Shown piece after piece: positions 1 through 7,513 of a stretch of DNA of 28,388 bases. The notes below the pieces were generated by a model. That model made no database searches. It saw only the letters and a program-made list of their open reading frames with translations, and was not told the DNA's origin. The stretch's first letter is position 1; each line of letters starts with the position of its first letter. The position numbers and the translations under genes are program-made. This stretch comes from an uncultured Opitutia bacterium (GTDB lineage Bacteria; Verrucomicrobiota; Verrucomicrobiia; Opitutales; Opitutaceae), in contig CALFZM010000248.1 of the NCBI GenBank assembly GCA_937952235.1, positions 1-28,388 of the forward strand, written 5' to 3'.

Positions 1-2
1 TG

Positions 3-548
3 GCCGGTGGCCTCTATCGGTGGTTGCAGCGTCCGCCCGAGGTCGAGGTGGTCGAGGTCGTGCCAGGGCCGCTGGTGCGCAGCCTGCGGTTTTCCGCCCG
101 GGTCGAGGCGCTGGTACGGGTCGACGTGGGCAGCACGCTCACGGCCCGGGTGGCGCAGGTGCGGGTCGACGAAGGTCTCGTGGTCTACAATCGGGACGAA
201 CGCGAGATGGGGCGGTTCTACCAGGGTGCGCGTTTCCTGGTCGTCCCCAGCGAATGGAACGAGCCGTTCGGCCGGGTGGTGATCGAAGCGATGAGCCATG
301 GCCGGGCGGTGATCGCCAGCAATGTCGGCGGGCTCGGGGGCAACATTGTGGATCACGTCACGGGCCTGCATTTCACCGCGGGCGACTCCGCCGATCTGGC
401 ACGCAAGATGCGTTTGCTCTGGTATGATCCCGCGCTCTGCAACCGGCTGGGCGCCGCGGCGAAGGCGCACGTCGCGGCAGGCCATAGCAGCGCGAGCGTC
501 TTCAACCGCATGCATGCGCGCTACGCCGCACTGCTCGCAAACCGGTGA
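3..548 (+). CDS. Glycosyltransferase family 4 C-terminal part, joined in frame to an HlyD-like adaptor N-terminus (5' partial)
   Basis: The frame is open from the left edge, so the true start is outside the window. From about nt 205 onward the protein is a typical GT4 (GT-B fold) C-terminal domain: FLVVPSEWNEPFG, the E-x7-E motif in EPFGRVVIE, then SNVGGLGGN and the closing helices. Such domains bind the nucleotide-sugar donor. The first ~58 codons do not look like a glycosyltransferase. A short hydrophobic/basic stretch is followed by PPEVEVVEVVPGPLVRSL, then FSARVEALVRVDVGS and VRVDEG, the hallmark start of HlyD/RND periplasmic adaptor proteins. The join lies near nt 177-205. This is either a real gene fusion or deletion, or an assembly misjoin. 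The stop overlaps a GTG of the next gene by four bases. The GT4 call is firm; whether the hybrid is functional is unknown. Confidence 0.75.
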   Translation, partial: AGGLYRWLQRPPEVEVVEVVPGPLVRSLRFSARVEALVRVDVGSTLTARVAQVRVDEGLVVYNRDEREMGRFYQGARFLVVPSEWNEPFGRVVIEAMSHGRAVIASNVGGLGGNIVDHVTGLHFTAGDSADLARKMRLLWYDPALCNRLGAAAKAHVAAGHSSASVFNRMHARYAALLANR

Positions 549-553
549 CGGCG

Positions 554-1468
554 ATGCCCCAGTTCTCCATCATCATGAACGTCTGCAACGGCCGGCCATA
601 CTTGACGGCGGCCCTGCAGTCGGTGCTCGCGCAGACCCTGGCCGATTGGGAGTTGATCTTTTATGACGATGCTTCCGACGACGGCAGCGCGGACGTGCTG
701 CGCGAATACCCGGACGCGCGCATCCGCTGCTTTCGCTCGGAACGGCGGGTCAGCCTGGCGGAGGCGCGGGAACTCGCGCTGCTCGAGGCGAAGGGAGACT
801 GGATTGCAATTCTCGACCAGGACGACCTGTGGCATCCGGACAAATTGCGACGGCAAGCGGCGTGCATCGCCGCCGACCGGGCCGGACGTCTCGCCTTGGT
901 CTATACCCGGGCGGTCGCTTTTTCCGACGACGGCCGGCGCTGGGAAGCCGACCTCTGGCATCGTCCGGGTGAGCTGCCGCAGGGAGCGATCGCCGCGCAG
1001 CTCTATGCCACCGGTGTTTTCATCGTCATGAGCTCGGTTGTTTTCCGCCGGGACCTGGCGTTGCGGACGCTGCCCTTTCCGCGCGACCTGCCGGACATCA
1101 CCGACGTCTACCTGTACGGAGAACTCATGACCTCGTTCGAGGCGGCGGCGGTGCAGGAGTATTGCACGTGGTACCGGCATCACCCGGGCAGCACGACGGC
1201 CCGGAGACGGAAGCGCATGTGCGAACAGATCATCGCCTATCTCGGGCGAAACCGGACGCGGATGAGCGAACCGCTCTACCGCCGCCGCATCGCGGTGCAC
1301 GAGACCCTGATCGCATGGGAGGAGTTGCGCTCGGGCGACGTTGCGGCGGGCTTGCGGCGGCTGTTGAGGGCGGGCTCGCTGCCTTACTGTTTTTCCCGGC
1401 CGCTCGCGTGGGCGTTCCGGTTTCGGCTGGGAAAGCCGCCCCAACTGCCGCTGCAAGGAGTGTCATGA
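554..1468 (+). CDS. Glycosyltransferase family 2 (GT-A fold)
   Basis: Predicted cytoplasmic glycosyltransferase of 304 aa that would add one sugar to a lipid-linked polysaccharide repeat. The N-terminus has the GT2 beta-strand FSIIMNVCNG, followed by DDASDDGS (residues 38-45) and the metal/nucleotide-binding LDQDDLW (87-93). The C-terminal third is basic and less conserved. I chose the ATG at 554 because the conserved strand begins three residues later. A GTG at 545 overlaps the previous stop (GTGA) and is an equally possible translationally coupled start. The stop overlaps the next ATG (ATGA at 1465-1468), so the genes are probably co-translated. Donor and acceptor sugars cannot be read from sequence. 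Confidence 0.9.
   Translation: MPQFSIIMNVCNGRPYLTAALQSVLAQTLADWELIFYDDASDDGSADVLREYPDARIRCFRSERRVSLAEARELALLEAKGDWIAILDQDDLWHPDKLRRQAACIAADRAGRLALVYTRAVAFSDDGRRWEADLWHRPGELPQGAIAAQLYATGVFIVMSSVVFRRDLALRTLPFPRDLPDITDVYLYGELMTSFEAAAVQEYCTWYRHHPGSTTARRRKRMCEQIIAYLGRNRTRMSEPLYRRRIAVHETLIAWEELRSGDVAAGLRRLLRAGSLPYCFSRPLAWAFRFRLGKPPQLPLQGVS
1455..1460 (+). promoter_or_regulatory. Strong Shine-Dalgarno site of the hydroxylase gene
   Basis: AAGGAG lies four bases before the ATG at 1465 and inside the end of the preceding GT2 gene. It fixes the start at 1465, although the reading frame is open far upstream. Most other genes in the window lack so clear a site. Confidence 0.7.
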
Positions 1469-2166
1469 AACGGGTGATGGTTGGAGCCTACATGGCATTT
1501 TACCACGGGATGGAATACGCGATCCGAACCTGCACGCGCCGCGGTCGAGTGCCGGTATGGGAGCGGTCGGCCTCTCCGTGGCTCGATCGGCTCGAATCCC
1601 GTTCGGCCGCCATCCAGCGCGAGTTGGCGGAGGTGATGCGAGCGCCGGATGAGATTCCGCTCCTGCACGATCTCATGAGTGACCAGCGCCGGCTCACCAT
1701 GGCGGCGCAGTGGAAATCCTTCTTCCTGCTGATCGCCGGGGAACCCGTGGCGCGCAACGCGGAGCGGTGCCCGGCCACCATGGCCGCGCTGCGCGAGATC
1801 CCGGGCATACAAACCGCGATGTTCTCGATCCTCGCTCCCCGCGCGCACATTCCCGAGCACCGGGGGATCTACAACGGCTTCCTGCGTTTTCACCTGGCAC
1901 TCATCACGCCGGTCGCGGCCGATTCCTGCTGGATCCGGGTGGCGGACCAGCGGATCAATTGGCGCAGCGGCTCCTGTTTCGTGTTCGATGACACCTTTCC
2001 CCACGAGGTGCACAACGACACGGACGAGATCCGGGTGGTGCTGCTTTGCGATGTCGTGCGGCCGCTGCCGTTTCCGCTGTCGCTGCTGAACCGCGTGGTC
2101 ATCGCCGGGCTGCGACGAAGCCGGCTGGTCCGCGAGCCGCTGGAAAAGCTCAACCGGCAAAATTGA
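1465..2166 (+). CDS. Aspartyl/asparaginyl beta-hydroxylase-family dioxygenase (LpxO/AspH-like)
   Basis: A 233-aa Fe(II)/2-oxoglutarate-dependent hydroxylase of the Asp_Arg_Hydrox family (PF05118). The family includes vertebrate AspH and the lipid A acyl-chain hydroxylase LpxO. The catalytic core is visible: APRAHIPEHRG with H132 as first iron ligand, LRFHLAL with R141 nine residues later, and FDDTFPHEVHN with H180 as second iron ligand, then R190. The spacing matches the H/R...H/R pattern of AspH, which uses a two-histidine site. The hydrophobic N-terminus (VMVGAYMAFYHGMEYAI) may associate with the membrane. It sits between a GT2 and an aminotransferase gene and overlaps the former by ATGA. 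Its substrate could be a lipid, a sugar-linked amino acid or an acyl group on the polymer; this is unknown. Confidence 0.88.
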   Translation: MKRVMVGAYMAFYHGMEYAIRTCTRRGRVPVWERSASPWLDRLESRSAAIQRELAEVMRAPDEIPLLHDLMSDQRRLTMAAQWKSFFLLIAGEPVARNAERCPATMAALREIPGIQTAMFSILAPRAHIPEHRGIYNGFLRFHLALITPVAADSCWIRVADQRINWRSGSCFVFDDTFPHEVHNDTDEIRVVLLCDVVRPLPFPLSLLNRVVIAGLRRSRLVREPLEKLNRQN

Positions 2167-2175
2167 AGTGAACCC

Positions 2176-3261
2176 ATGATCGAGGTCTCGCAACCATTCC
2201 TGACCGGGGAGGAACTCGCGGCGGTGCAGCGCGTGTTCGCGAGCGGCTATCTTGGCATGGGTCCGGAGGTGGCGTCGTTCGAAGCCGAGCTCTCCGCCTT
2301 TCTCGGGGGCCGGCGCGTCGTCTGCACCAGTTCCGGATCGGCGGCGTTGCACCTGGCCTGCGTGGCGGCCGGTCTGCGCCCGGGCGATGAGGTGCTGGTT
2401 CCGGGAGTCACGTTCGTCGCGTCCTACCAGGCCATCACGGCAGCCGGGGCGACGCCCGTCCTTTGCGACGTGGATCCGCGCACGGGCCTGCTGGACCTCG
2501 CGTCGGCGTCGAGCCGGTTCAACGCCCGGACTCGCGCCGTCATGCCTGTTCACTACGCGGGACATGCCGGCAATCTCCCGGCCGTCCTGGCGTTCGCGGC
2601 GGAGCGGAATCTTCGGGTCATCGAGGATGCGGCGCACGCGTTTGGTTCGGCGGTGGCGGGCAGGAAAGTCGGGGCCGCGGCCGATATCACGTGCTTCAGC
2701 TTCGATCCCATCAAGACGGTCACGTGTGGCGAGGGCGGCGCGGTCGTGCTCAACGAATCCGCGGAGGAGACAATCGTGCGCGAGTCGCTCCGGCTGGGCT
2801 TGGCCTATGCCGGAGGCAAGTACGCGGCCGGCGCGTGCCGGCAGGGCTGGCGATATCATCTGCCGGACATCAATGCCGCCATCGGGCGCGTGCAACTTCG
2901 TCGGTTCGGGACGGAGATCGCTCCAAAGCGGCGCCGCCTCCACGACCGGTATCGGTCCCTGCTCGGGCCGGTCGCGGGGGTGAGCCTGCTGGAGACGGAC
3001 ACCGGGGTGATGCCGCACATCCTGCCCGTGCTGGTGGAGAATGGCCGCCGCGATGCGGTGGCGGAGGCCCTGGCGCGGCACTCGGTGCGCACGGCGCGAC
3101 ACTATCACCCCGGGTACATGCATCCGTATTATCGCAGCGAGGAACTTCCCGGAGTCCGTGCCATGATGGAAAAGCAGCTCACGCTGCCCCTGCATCATCA
3201 CATGAACATGGATGATGTCGCCAGGATCGTGGCGATCGTCCAGGACGCCTGCCTTTTGTAA
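2176..3261 (+). CDS. DegT/DnrJ/EryC1-family sugar aminotransferase (PLP)
   Basis: A 361-aa fold-type I PLP enzyme that would transaminate a keto-sugar nucleotide to an amino sugar. Visible features are CTSSGSAALHLA (phosphate-binding region), PGVTFVAS, EDAAHAFG with the pyridine-N-binding Asp151, and FSFDPIKTVTCGEGG with the Schiff-base Lys180. Lysine here separates it from the RfbH-type 3-dehydrases, which carry histidine. Length is normal for the family (about 360-400 aa). It follows the hydroxylase by nine bases and overlaps the next gene as TAATG. A natural substrate would be a 4-keto-6-deoxy sugar nucleotide, such as the product of the dehydratase at 10653-11639, but that link is inference. 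ArnB/perosamine-synthase-like is the closest flavour by motif. Confidence 0.9.
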   Translation: MIEVSQPFLTGEELAAVQRVFASGYLGMGPEVASFEAELSAFLGGRRVVCTSSGSAALHLACVAAGLRPGDEVLVPGVTFVASYQAITAAGATPVLCDVDPRTGLLDLASASSRFNARTRAVMPVHYAGHAGNLPAVLAFAAERNLRVIEDAAHAFGSAVAGRKVGAAADITCFSFDPIKTVTCGEGGAVVLNESAEETIVRESLRLGLAYAGGKYAAGACRQGWRYHLPDINAAIGRVQLRRFGTEIAPKRRRLHDRYRSLLGPVAGVSLLETDTGVMPHILPVLVENGRRDAVAEALARHSVRTARHYHPGYMHPYYRSEELPGVRAMMEKQLTLPLHHHMNMDDVARIVAIVQDACLL

Positions 3262-4466
3262 TGGAATCGAAGCCGAAACTGAGAGTATGCATCATCGGAG
3301 ATCGCGGCCTGCCCGCACGCTACAGCGGATTCAGCACCTTGTGCGAGGAACTCGCCGTGCGCCTGGTGCAGGTGCACGGCATGGAAGTCACGGCCTACTG
3401 CCGGAAGCCGTATTACACCGAGCATCCCGCGACGTACAAGGGCGTGAACCTGGTCTGGTTCCCAGCGCCGGGGGGCAAGAGTCTCGAGAGCATCCTGCAC
3501 AGCAATCTTGCCATCCTGCATGCCGCGGTGAAGGGCACGGACGTCGCGTTCGTGGTCGATCCTGGCAATGGTCCGTTCTGCCTGCCGCTCCGCGCGGCCC
3601 GCATTCCGGTGGTCTGCCACACGGATGGGCTGGGCTGGAAACGGACGAAATGGGGCGTGCTGCAGAGGAAGTACTACAAGTGGTCGGAACGTATCAGCGC
3701 CTCCTGGACAAACTGGCTCGTGACCGACAACGGCCATATGCAGGAGTACTATCGGAAGAATTACCGGGCAGAGAGCACCTTCATTCCCTACGGTTCGATC
3801 GTCGGCGCGGCGCCCGACGAGCGGATCCTGGCCGAACTCGGGCTCGAGGCGGGCCGGTACTGGCTCGTGGTGGCGCGGATGGAACCGGAGAACAATACCG
3901 ACCTTCTCATACGCGAGTACAAGCGCAGCCGGGCCAGACTGCCGCTCATCGTGGTGGGCAGCGTGCCGTATCGGTCCGCCTATCATGACGCGATTCGAGC
4001 GGAGGCCGACCACCGCGTGCGAATCGTGGGTTCAGTCTACGACCCCGGCAAATTGAACGGTCTCTACCGGCACTGTTTCGCCTACCTTCATGGGCACGAA
4101 GTGGGCGGGACGAACCCCAGCCTGCTGCGGGCGATGGGTGCGGGTGCGGCGTGCATTCCGATCGACGTGGGTTTCAACACCGAGTGCGTCGGCGAGAGCG
4201 TGCCTACGTTCGGCCGGGAGACGGGTGCGCTGGCCGCGCTCGTCGACCGCTTGGAGTCGACGCCAGCGGAGGTGGCCGCGATTCGCGCGACCTGCCTCGG
4301 CCGGTCGCGTCAATTCTACCGCTGGGACGCGGTCGCGGCGGCTTACGCCACGCTCTTTCGCGTGGTGCATGACGTGCGGCACGGCCGGCGGGATCGGGCG
4401 GAGCTCGCCCGGCTCCGTGCGTACACTCCCGAGGTCTTCAACGCCGGGCACGAGGACTGGTCATGA
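3261..4466 (+). CDS. DUF1972-type GT4 glycosyltransferase (rhamnosyltransferase-like)
   Basis: A 401-aa GT-B glycosyltransferase. The N-terminus GDRGLPARYSGFST (13-26) followed by CEELAVRL is the signature of the DUF1972 domain, found in rhamnosyl- and related transferases of polysaccharide loci. The C-terminal half has the donor-binding domain: VVARMEPENN, then YLHGHEVGGTNPSLLRAMGAG. The start ATG overlaps the previous TAA by one base and the stop overlaps the next ATG by ATGA, so it belongs to the 0.5-6.5 kb block. Cytoplasmic or membrane-peripheral; the sugar specificity is not determinable. Confidence 0.9.
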   Translation: MESKPKLRVCIIGDRGLPARYSGFSTLCEELAVRLVQVHGMEVTAYCRKPYYTEHPATYKGVNLVWFPAPGGKSLESILHSNLAILHAAVKGTDVAFVVDPGNGPFCLPLRAARIPVVCHTDGLGWKRTKWGVLQRKYYKWSERISASWTNWLVTDNGHMQEYYRKNYRAESTFIPYGSIVGAAPDERILAELGLEAGRYWLVVARMEPENNTDLLIREYKRSRARLPLIVVGSVPYRSAYHDAIRAEADHRVRIVGSVYDPGKLNGLYRHCFAYLHGHEVGGTNPSLLRAMGAGAACIPIDVGFNTECVGESVPTFGRETGALAALVDRLESTPAEVAAIRATCLGRSRQFYRWDAVAAAYATLFRVVHDVRHGRRDRAELARLRAYTPEVFNAGHEDWS

Positions 4467-5425
4467 GCGCTCCTGCCGCGGCGCCCCTCGTCTCGATCAT
4501 CATCGTCAACTGGAACGTCGGCGCCCTCGTGGTGCAGTGCATCGAGTCGCTCTACGCCTGCGGGGGCGTGGCGCCGGAGCGCATCGAGTTGGTGGTGTAC
4601 GACAACGCCTCGACCGACGATTCGGTTGCGATCATCCGGACCGCGTATCCGCGGTTGCGCCTGGAAGTCCTGCCCGAGAACGTGGGTTTCGGCAGGGCGA
4701 ACAATCTCGGCCTCCTGGCCACGCGCGCGGAGTTCGTGCTGCTGCTGAATCCGGATACGATCGTGCGTCCGGACGCGATCAGGATCCTCGTGGAAGCGAT
4801 GGAGGCGGATCCGCGAACTGGCATCGTGGCAGCCCGGCTGCTGAATCGCGACGGCTCGCTGCAACGTTCCGGCGGAGGGAGTTTCCCGACCTACCGCAAC
4901 GTCATCTGGAACTATCTCTTTCTCAATCGACTCCTCCCGCGCTGCATCGCTCCGCCGCCGCTCTTCATCGAGCAGAGCCCGGAGCGGATGAGCGATCTCG
5001 ACTGGGTCTCGGGCGCGGCGCTTCTCGTGCGTCGCGCGGCGGTGCGGGAGCGGCTGTTCGATGTCGAGTACTTCATGTACGGCGAGGACATCGAGCTCTG
5101 CCATCGGCTGGGGCGGGCCGGCTGGCGCATTTGCTACCATCCGGCGGCGGAGATCGTGCATCTCTATGGGCAGAGCATCCAGCAGCAGGAGTCCGCGGTG
5201 ATTCTGGCGGCACCGTTGAAGGGACCGCGCAATTTCTTCATCCGGCTGCACGGACGCTCGGGGATCGCCGTGTACGACGGAGTTTTGGTCCTTGCCTACA
5301 GTATTCGATGGGTCTTGCTCGGCGTGATGGGGCGGTTAACCGGGCGCGACGCGTGGCTCGCGCAGGCGCGGATGAGTCGGAAATTCACGTGGGTGGCGCT
5401 GAAAGCGTTGTTCGGGCGCGCCTAG
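4463..5425 (+). CDS. Glycosyltransferase family 2, WbbL/rhamnosyltransferase-like
   Basis: A 320-aa GT2 of the WbbL type. Motifs in order: VSIIIVNWN near residue 10, DNASTDDS (47-54), ENVGFGRANN (72-81) and LLLNPDT (93-99) in place of a classic DXD, then DWVSGAALLVRR and MYGEDIELCHRL, typical of the acceptor-side helix in this subfamily. A hydrophobic segment near residues 275-295 suggests membrane association at the C-terminus. The subfamily often transfers rhamnose from dTDP-rhamnose, but no dTDP-rhamnose genes are in this window. The start is set by the ATGA overlap with the upstream gene. Confidence 0.9.
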   Translation: MSAPAAAPLVSIIIVNWNVGALVVQCIESLYACGGVAPERIELVVYDNASTDDSVAIIRTAYPRLRLEVLPENVGFGRANNLGLLATRAEFVLLLNPDTIVRPDAIRILVEAMEADPRTGIVAARLLNRDGSLQRSGGGSFPTYRNVIWNYLFLNRLLPRCIAPPPLFIEQSPERMSDLDWVSGAALLVRRAAVRERLFDVEYFMYGEDIELCHRLGRAGWRICYHPAAEIVHLYGQSIQQQESAVILAAPLKGPRNFFIRLHGRSGIAVYDGVLVLAYSIRWVLLGVMGRLTGRDAWLAQARMSRKFTWVALKALFGRA

Positions 5426-5443
5426 GCGCAACCGGGATCGGAC

Positions 5444-6529
5444 ATGACACCGAGCGGCCGGGAACGCTTGCTGGTCTGCGAATGGCACCACCTGGGGGAC
5501 GCGGTGAACGCGCTGCCCTTCGTGGCGGCGGCTCGGACCCGCTTCGAGGTCCATGTCGCCTGCAATCCGGCGACGACGGAGATCTTTTCCTGGCTGCTCC
5601 CGGCCGGACACGTGCACGCGCTGCGGGCGCCCTGGCAGCGGTCGCTGCCCGCCGTGCCGCTGGCGCTCGCCGGTGCCGCCCGCGAGTTGCGGGCCGGCGG
5701 ATACACGACCGCGGTGTGCGCATGGGCGGACGCGCGGGTGAGCCTGCTGCAGAAGCTCGCGCGCATTCCGCGGCGTATCGGGTTTCCGATGACGCCGGCG
5801 AATTACTTTGCCTGGGAGGCTTCGCTCTCGCCCAGTCGGATCGGCGTCGGACAGTGGATCGAGCGCATCGGGCGCCTGGCAGGGCCGGGGCCGTTGCTGA
5901 CGGAGCAACTGAGCCGGGCCGACTACCGGCAGCCCCACCATCTGAGCTGGCGGCTGATCGGCGGGGCGCTCGGGATCGAGGTGGCTCCAGCGCTCTCGTC
6001 GGGCCGGGTGGAATCGACGAGCACCGGCACCGTCCTGTTTCACGTCGCGGCACGCCAGCCCCACAAGCGCTGGACGGCGGAGCGCTGGATCGAACTGGGC
6101 CGGCGGATCCACCGGCAGTTCGGCCATCGGGTCGAAGTGGCGCTGGCGCCCGGGGAGCCTGAGCCTTCGGGCCTCGGCGCGGCCGGCATCGCTGGCGTGC
6201 GCACCCCGACGCTGACAGACCTGCGCGACCGGATCCGAGGGGCGCGCTTCGTCGTCTGCCTGGATTCGCTGGCTGCCCACGTCGCGGCAATCTACGGAAT
6301 ACCGGTGGTCGCTCTGTTCGGACGGATGCCCTCGCATTGGTTTGCACCCGTTGGAAACGAGAGTTGGGTGGTGGGCGGCCGGCCGGACGACGACGCCAGC
6401 CGGGAGCCGGACCGCCAGCGGTGCCTGGCGCCGGGTTACATGCTCGCAGATGTCACCGTCGACCGGGTCTGGGAAAGGGTCGCGTCGCTCGAGCGCACGC
6501 TGTCGGCGGGCCTGCCGGCGCCGGAGTGA
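5444..6529 (+). CDS. Glycosyltransferase family 9 (heptosyltransferase-like)
   Basis: A 361-aa GT-B enzyme of the ADP-heptose:LPS heptosyltransferase family. The N-terminus has LLVCEWHHLGDAVNALP, the family's GD-x2-x-x-LP loop. The C-terminal domain has FHVAARQPHKRWTAERWIEL and later CLDSLAAHVAAIYGIPVVALFG, corresponding to the conserved nucleotide-binding D-S-x-x-x-H-x-A motif. It follows the GT2 gene by 18 bases and ends the first plus-strand block; the next gene is convergent. Family members normally add heptose to LPS core, so this one may act on an LPS-linked chain or use another donor. Confidence 0.88.
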   Translation: MTPSGRERLLVCEWHHLGDAVNALPFVAAARTRFEVHVACNPATTEIFSWLLPAGHVHALRAPWQRSLPAVPLALAGAARELRAGGYTTAVCAWADARVSLLQKLARIPRRIGFPMTPANYFAWEASLSPSRIGVGQWIERIGRLAGPGPLLTEQLSRADYRQPHHLSWRLIGGALGIEVAPALSSGRVESTSTGTVLFHVAARQPHKRWTAERWIELGRRIHRQFGHRVEVALAPGEPEPSGLGAAGIAGVRTPTLTDLRDRIRGARFVVCLDSLAAHVAAIYGIPVVALFGRMPSHWFAPVGNESWVVGGRPDDDASREPDRQRCLAPGYMLADVTVDRVWERVASLERTLSAGLPAPE

Positions 6530-6562
6530 CCGAAAGCCGGGGCGGGCGACGGTGGACGCGCG

Positions 6563-7489
6563 TCAGAGCTCCTCGACGTCCCGCCGGGAGAAGACCAGGT
6601 CGCACCGTTCCTCCAATCCGGTACGCACGCGCCGCGGCCGGGCCTTCGGGCGCCGGGACACATAGGGGGCGAGCGTGTAGGGATTCTCCACCTCGTAGGG
6701 GTGAAAACCGAAGGCAGCCAGGAGCGTGATCAAGTCGGAGGCGCGGCTCGCGCCTTCGCCCCGGGGACGGACATTGGCTTCCGCGAGAATCTCCAGATCC
6801 GGATGGGTGGTTCCGAGCAACCCCGTCAGCCCCCGCAGCGCGCTGTGCTCGGCACCCTCGATGTCGAGTTTCAGGATCCGTGCCCGGCGGAAGTCGTCGG
6901 GGGAGATCACGGAGTCGAGACGCACGGCCGGCACCTCGCATTCGAGTTCGAAGCCGGCGGCGGCGGCGGTGGTCGTCTCGGCGGGATTTCCGGGCGGCCC
7001 CTTGAACAAGCGCAGAACCTCGGGGCGATCGGATGCGGCGACGTTGTGGATGACCACGTTCGCGCCGGAGTTGATTTCCACATTGCGCCGCAGGTGCCGG
7101 CCGATGCTCGGCGACGCTTCGACGGCGATCACCTTGCCGGAGGGACCCACGCGGCGCGAGGCGAGCAGCGTGTAATAGCCGAGATTTGCGCCGACATCGA
7201 TGAAGACGTCGCCAGGTGCCAGGCGGCTCGCCATCCAGTCACTGATGTGCGGCTCCCATTCGCCGAAAAGGAAGAGGTGCGTGTCGAGGAGATTGCGGGT
7301 GTTGCCCTCCGCGAGGGCGCCGAAGCGCAGGCGTTTTCTGAAGTCCAGGCCGCGCGCGAATGCGTAGGCCATGCCGAGGCGGGCGGCGCGCTCGCGCCCG
7401 AGCGGAAATCGGCTGGAGACGTAAGCCACGGCAGGCGGGCCGAGTACGGAAATCAGGAGTCGGCGCAGCGGGGACGGGGGCGATTTCAT
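6563..7489 (-). CDS. FkbM-family SAM-dependent methyltransferase (copy 1)
   Basis: A 308-aa protein with the FkbM methyltransferase fold. Motif I is FIDVGANLGYYT (about 96-107), the acidic strand end is VIAVEAS, and the family-specific RILKLDIEGAEHSAL spans about 205-218. These enzymes usually O-methylate sugars or polyketides. It is on the opposite strand to the glycosyltransferase genes and pairs with the acyltransferase upstream of it (25 bases apart), suggesting a two-gene decorating operon. A second FkbM protein lies at 20713-21537; they share the fold but differ in length and motif details, so they are not a recent duplication. Confidence 0.88.
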   Translation of the reverse strand: MKSPPSPLRRLLISVLGPPAVAYVSSRFPLGRERAARLGMAYAFARGLDFRKRLRFGALAEGNTRNLLDTHLFLFGEWEPHISDWMASRLAPGDVFIDVGANLGYYTLLASRRVGPSGKVIAVEASPSIGRHLRRNVEINSGANVVIHNVAASDRPEVLRLFKGPPGNPAETTTAAAAGFELECEVPAVRLDSVISPDDFRRARILKLDIEGAEHSALRGLTGLLGTTHPDLEILAEANVRPRGEGASRASDLITLLAAFGFHPYEVENPYTLAPYVSRRPKARPRRVRTGLEERCDLVFSRRDVEEL

Positions 7490-7513
7490 TCCGGCGATTG
7501 TCGGGCGGCGAGG

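Noticed and set aside
1384..3201. Long minus-strand open frame opposite the hydroxylase and aminotransferase genes
   Set aside because: Arg/His-rich with no domain; both plus-strand genes have intact active sites in the same interval.
4090..6162. Long plus-strand frame overlapping the GT4, GT2 and GT9 genes
   Set aside because: Low-complexity Arg/Gly/Ala composition and out of frame with three genes that have convincing motifs.
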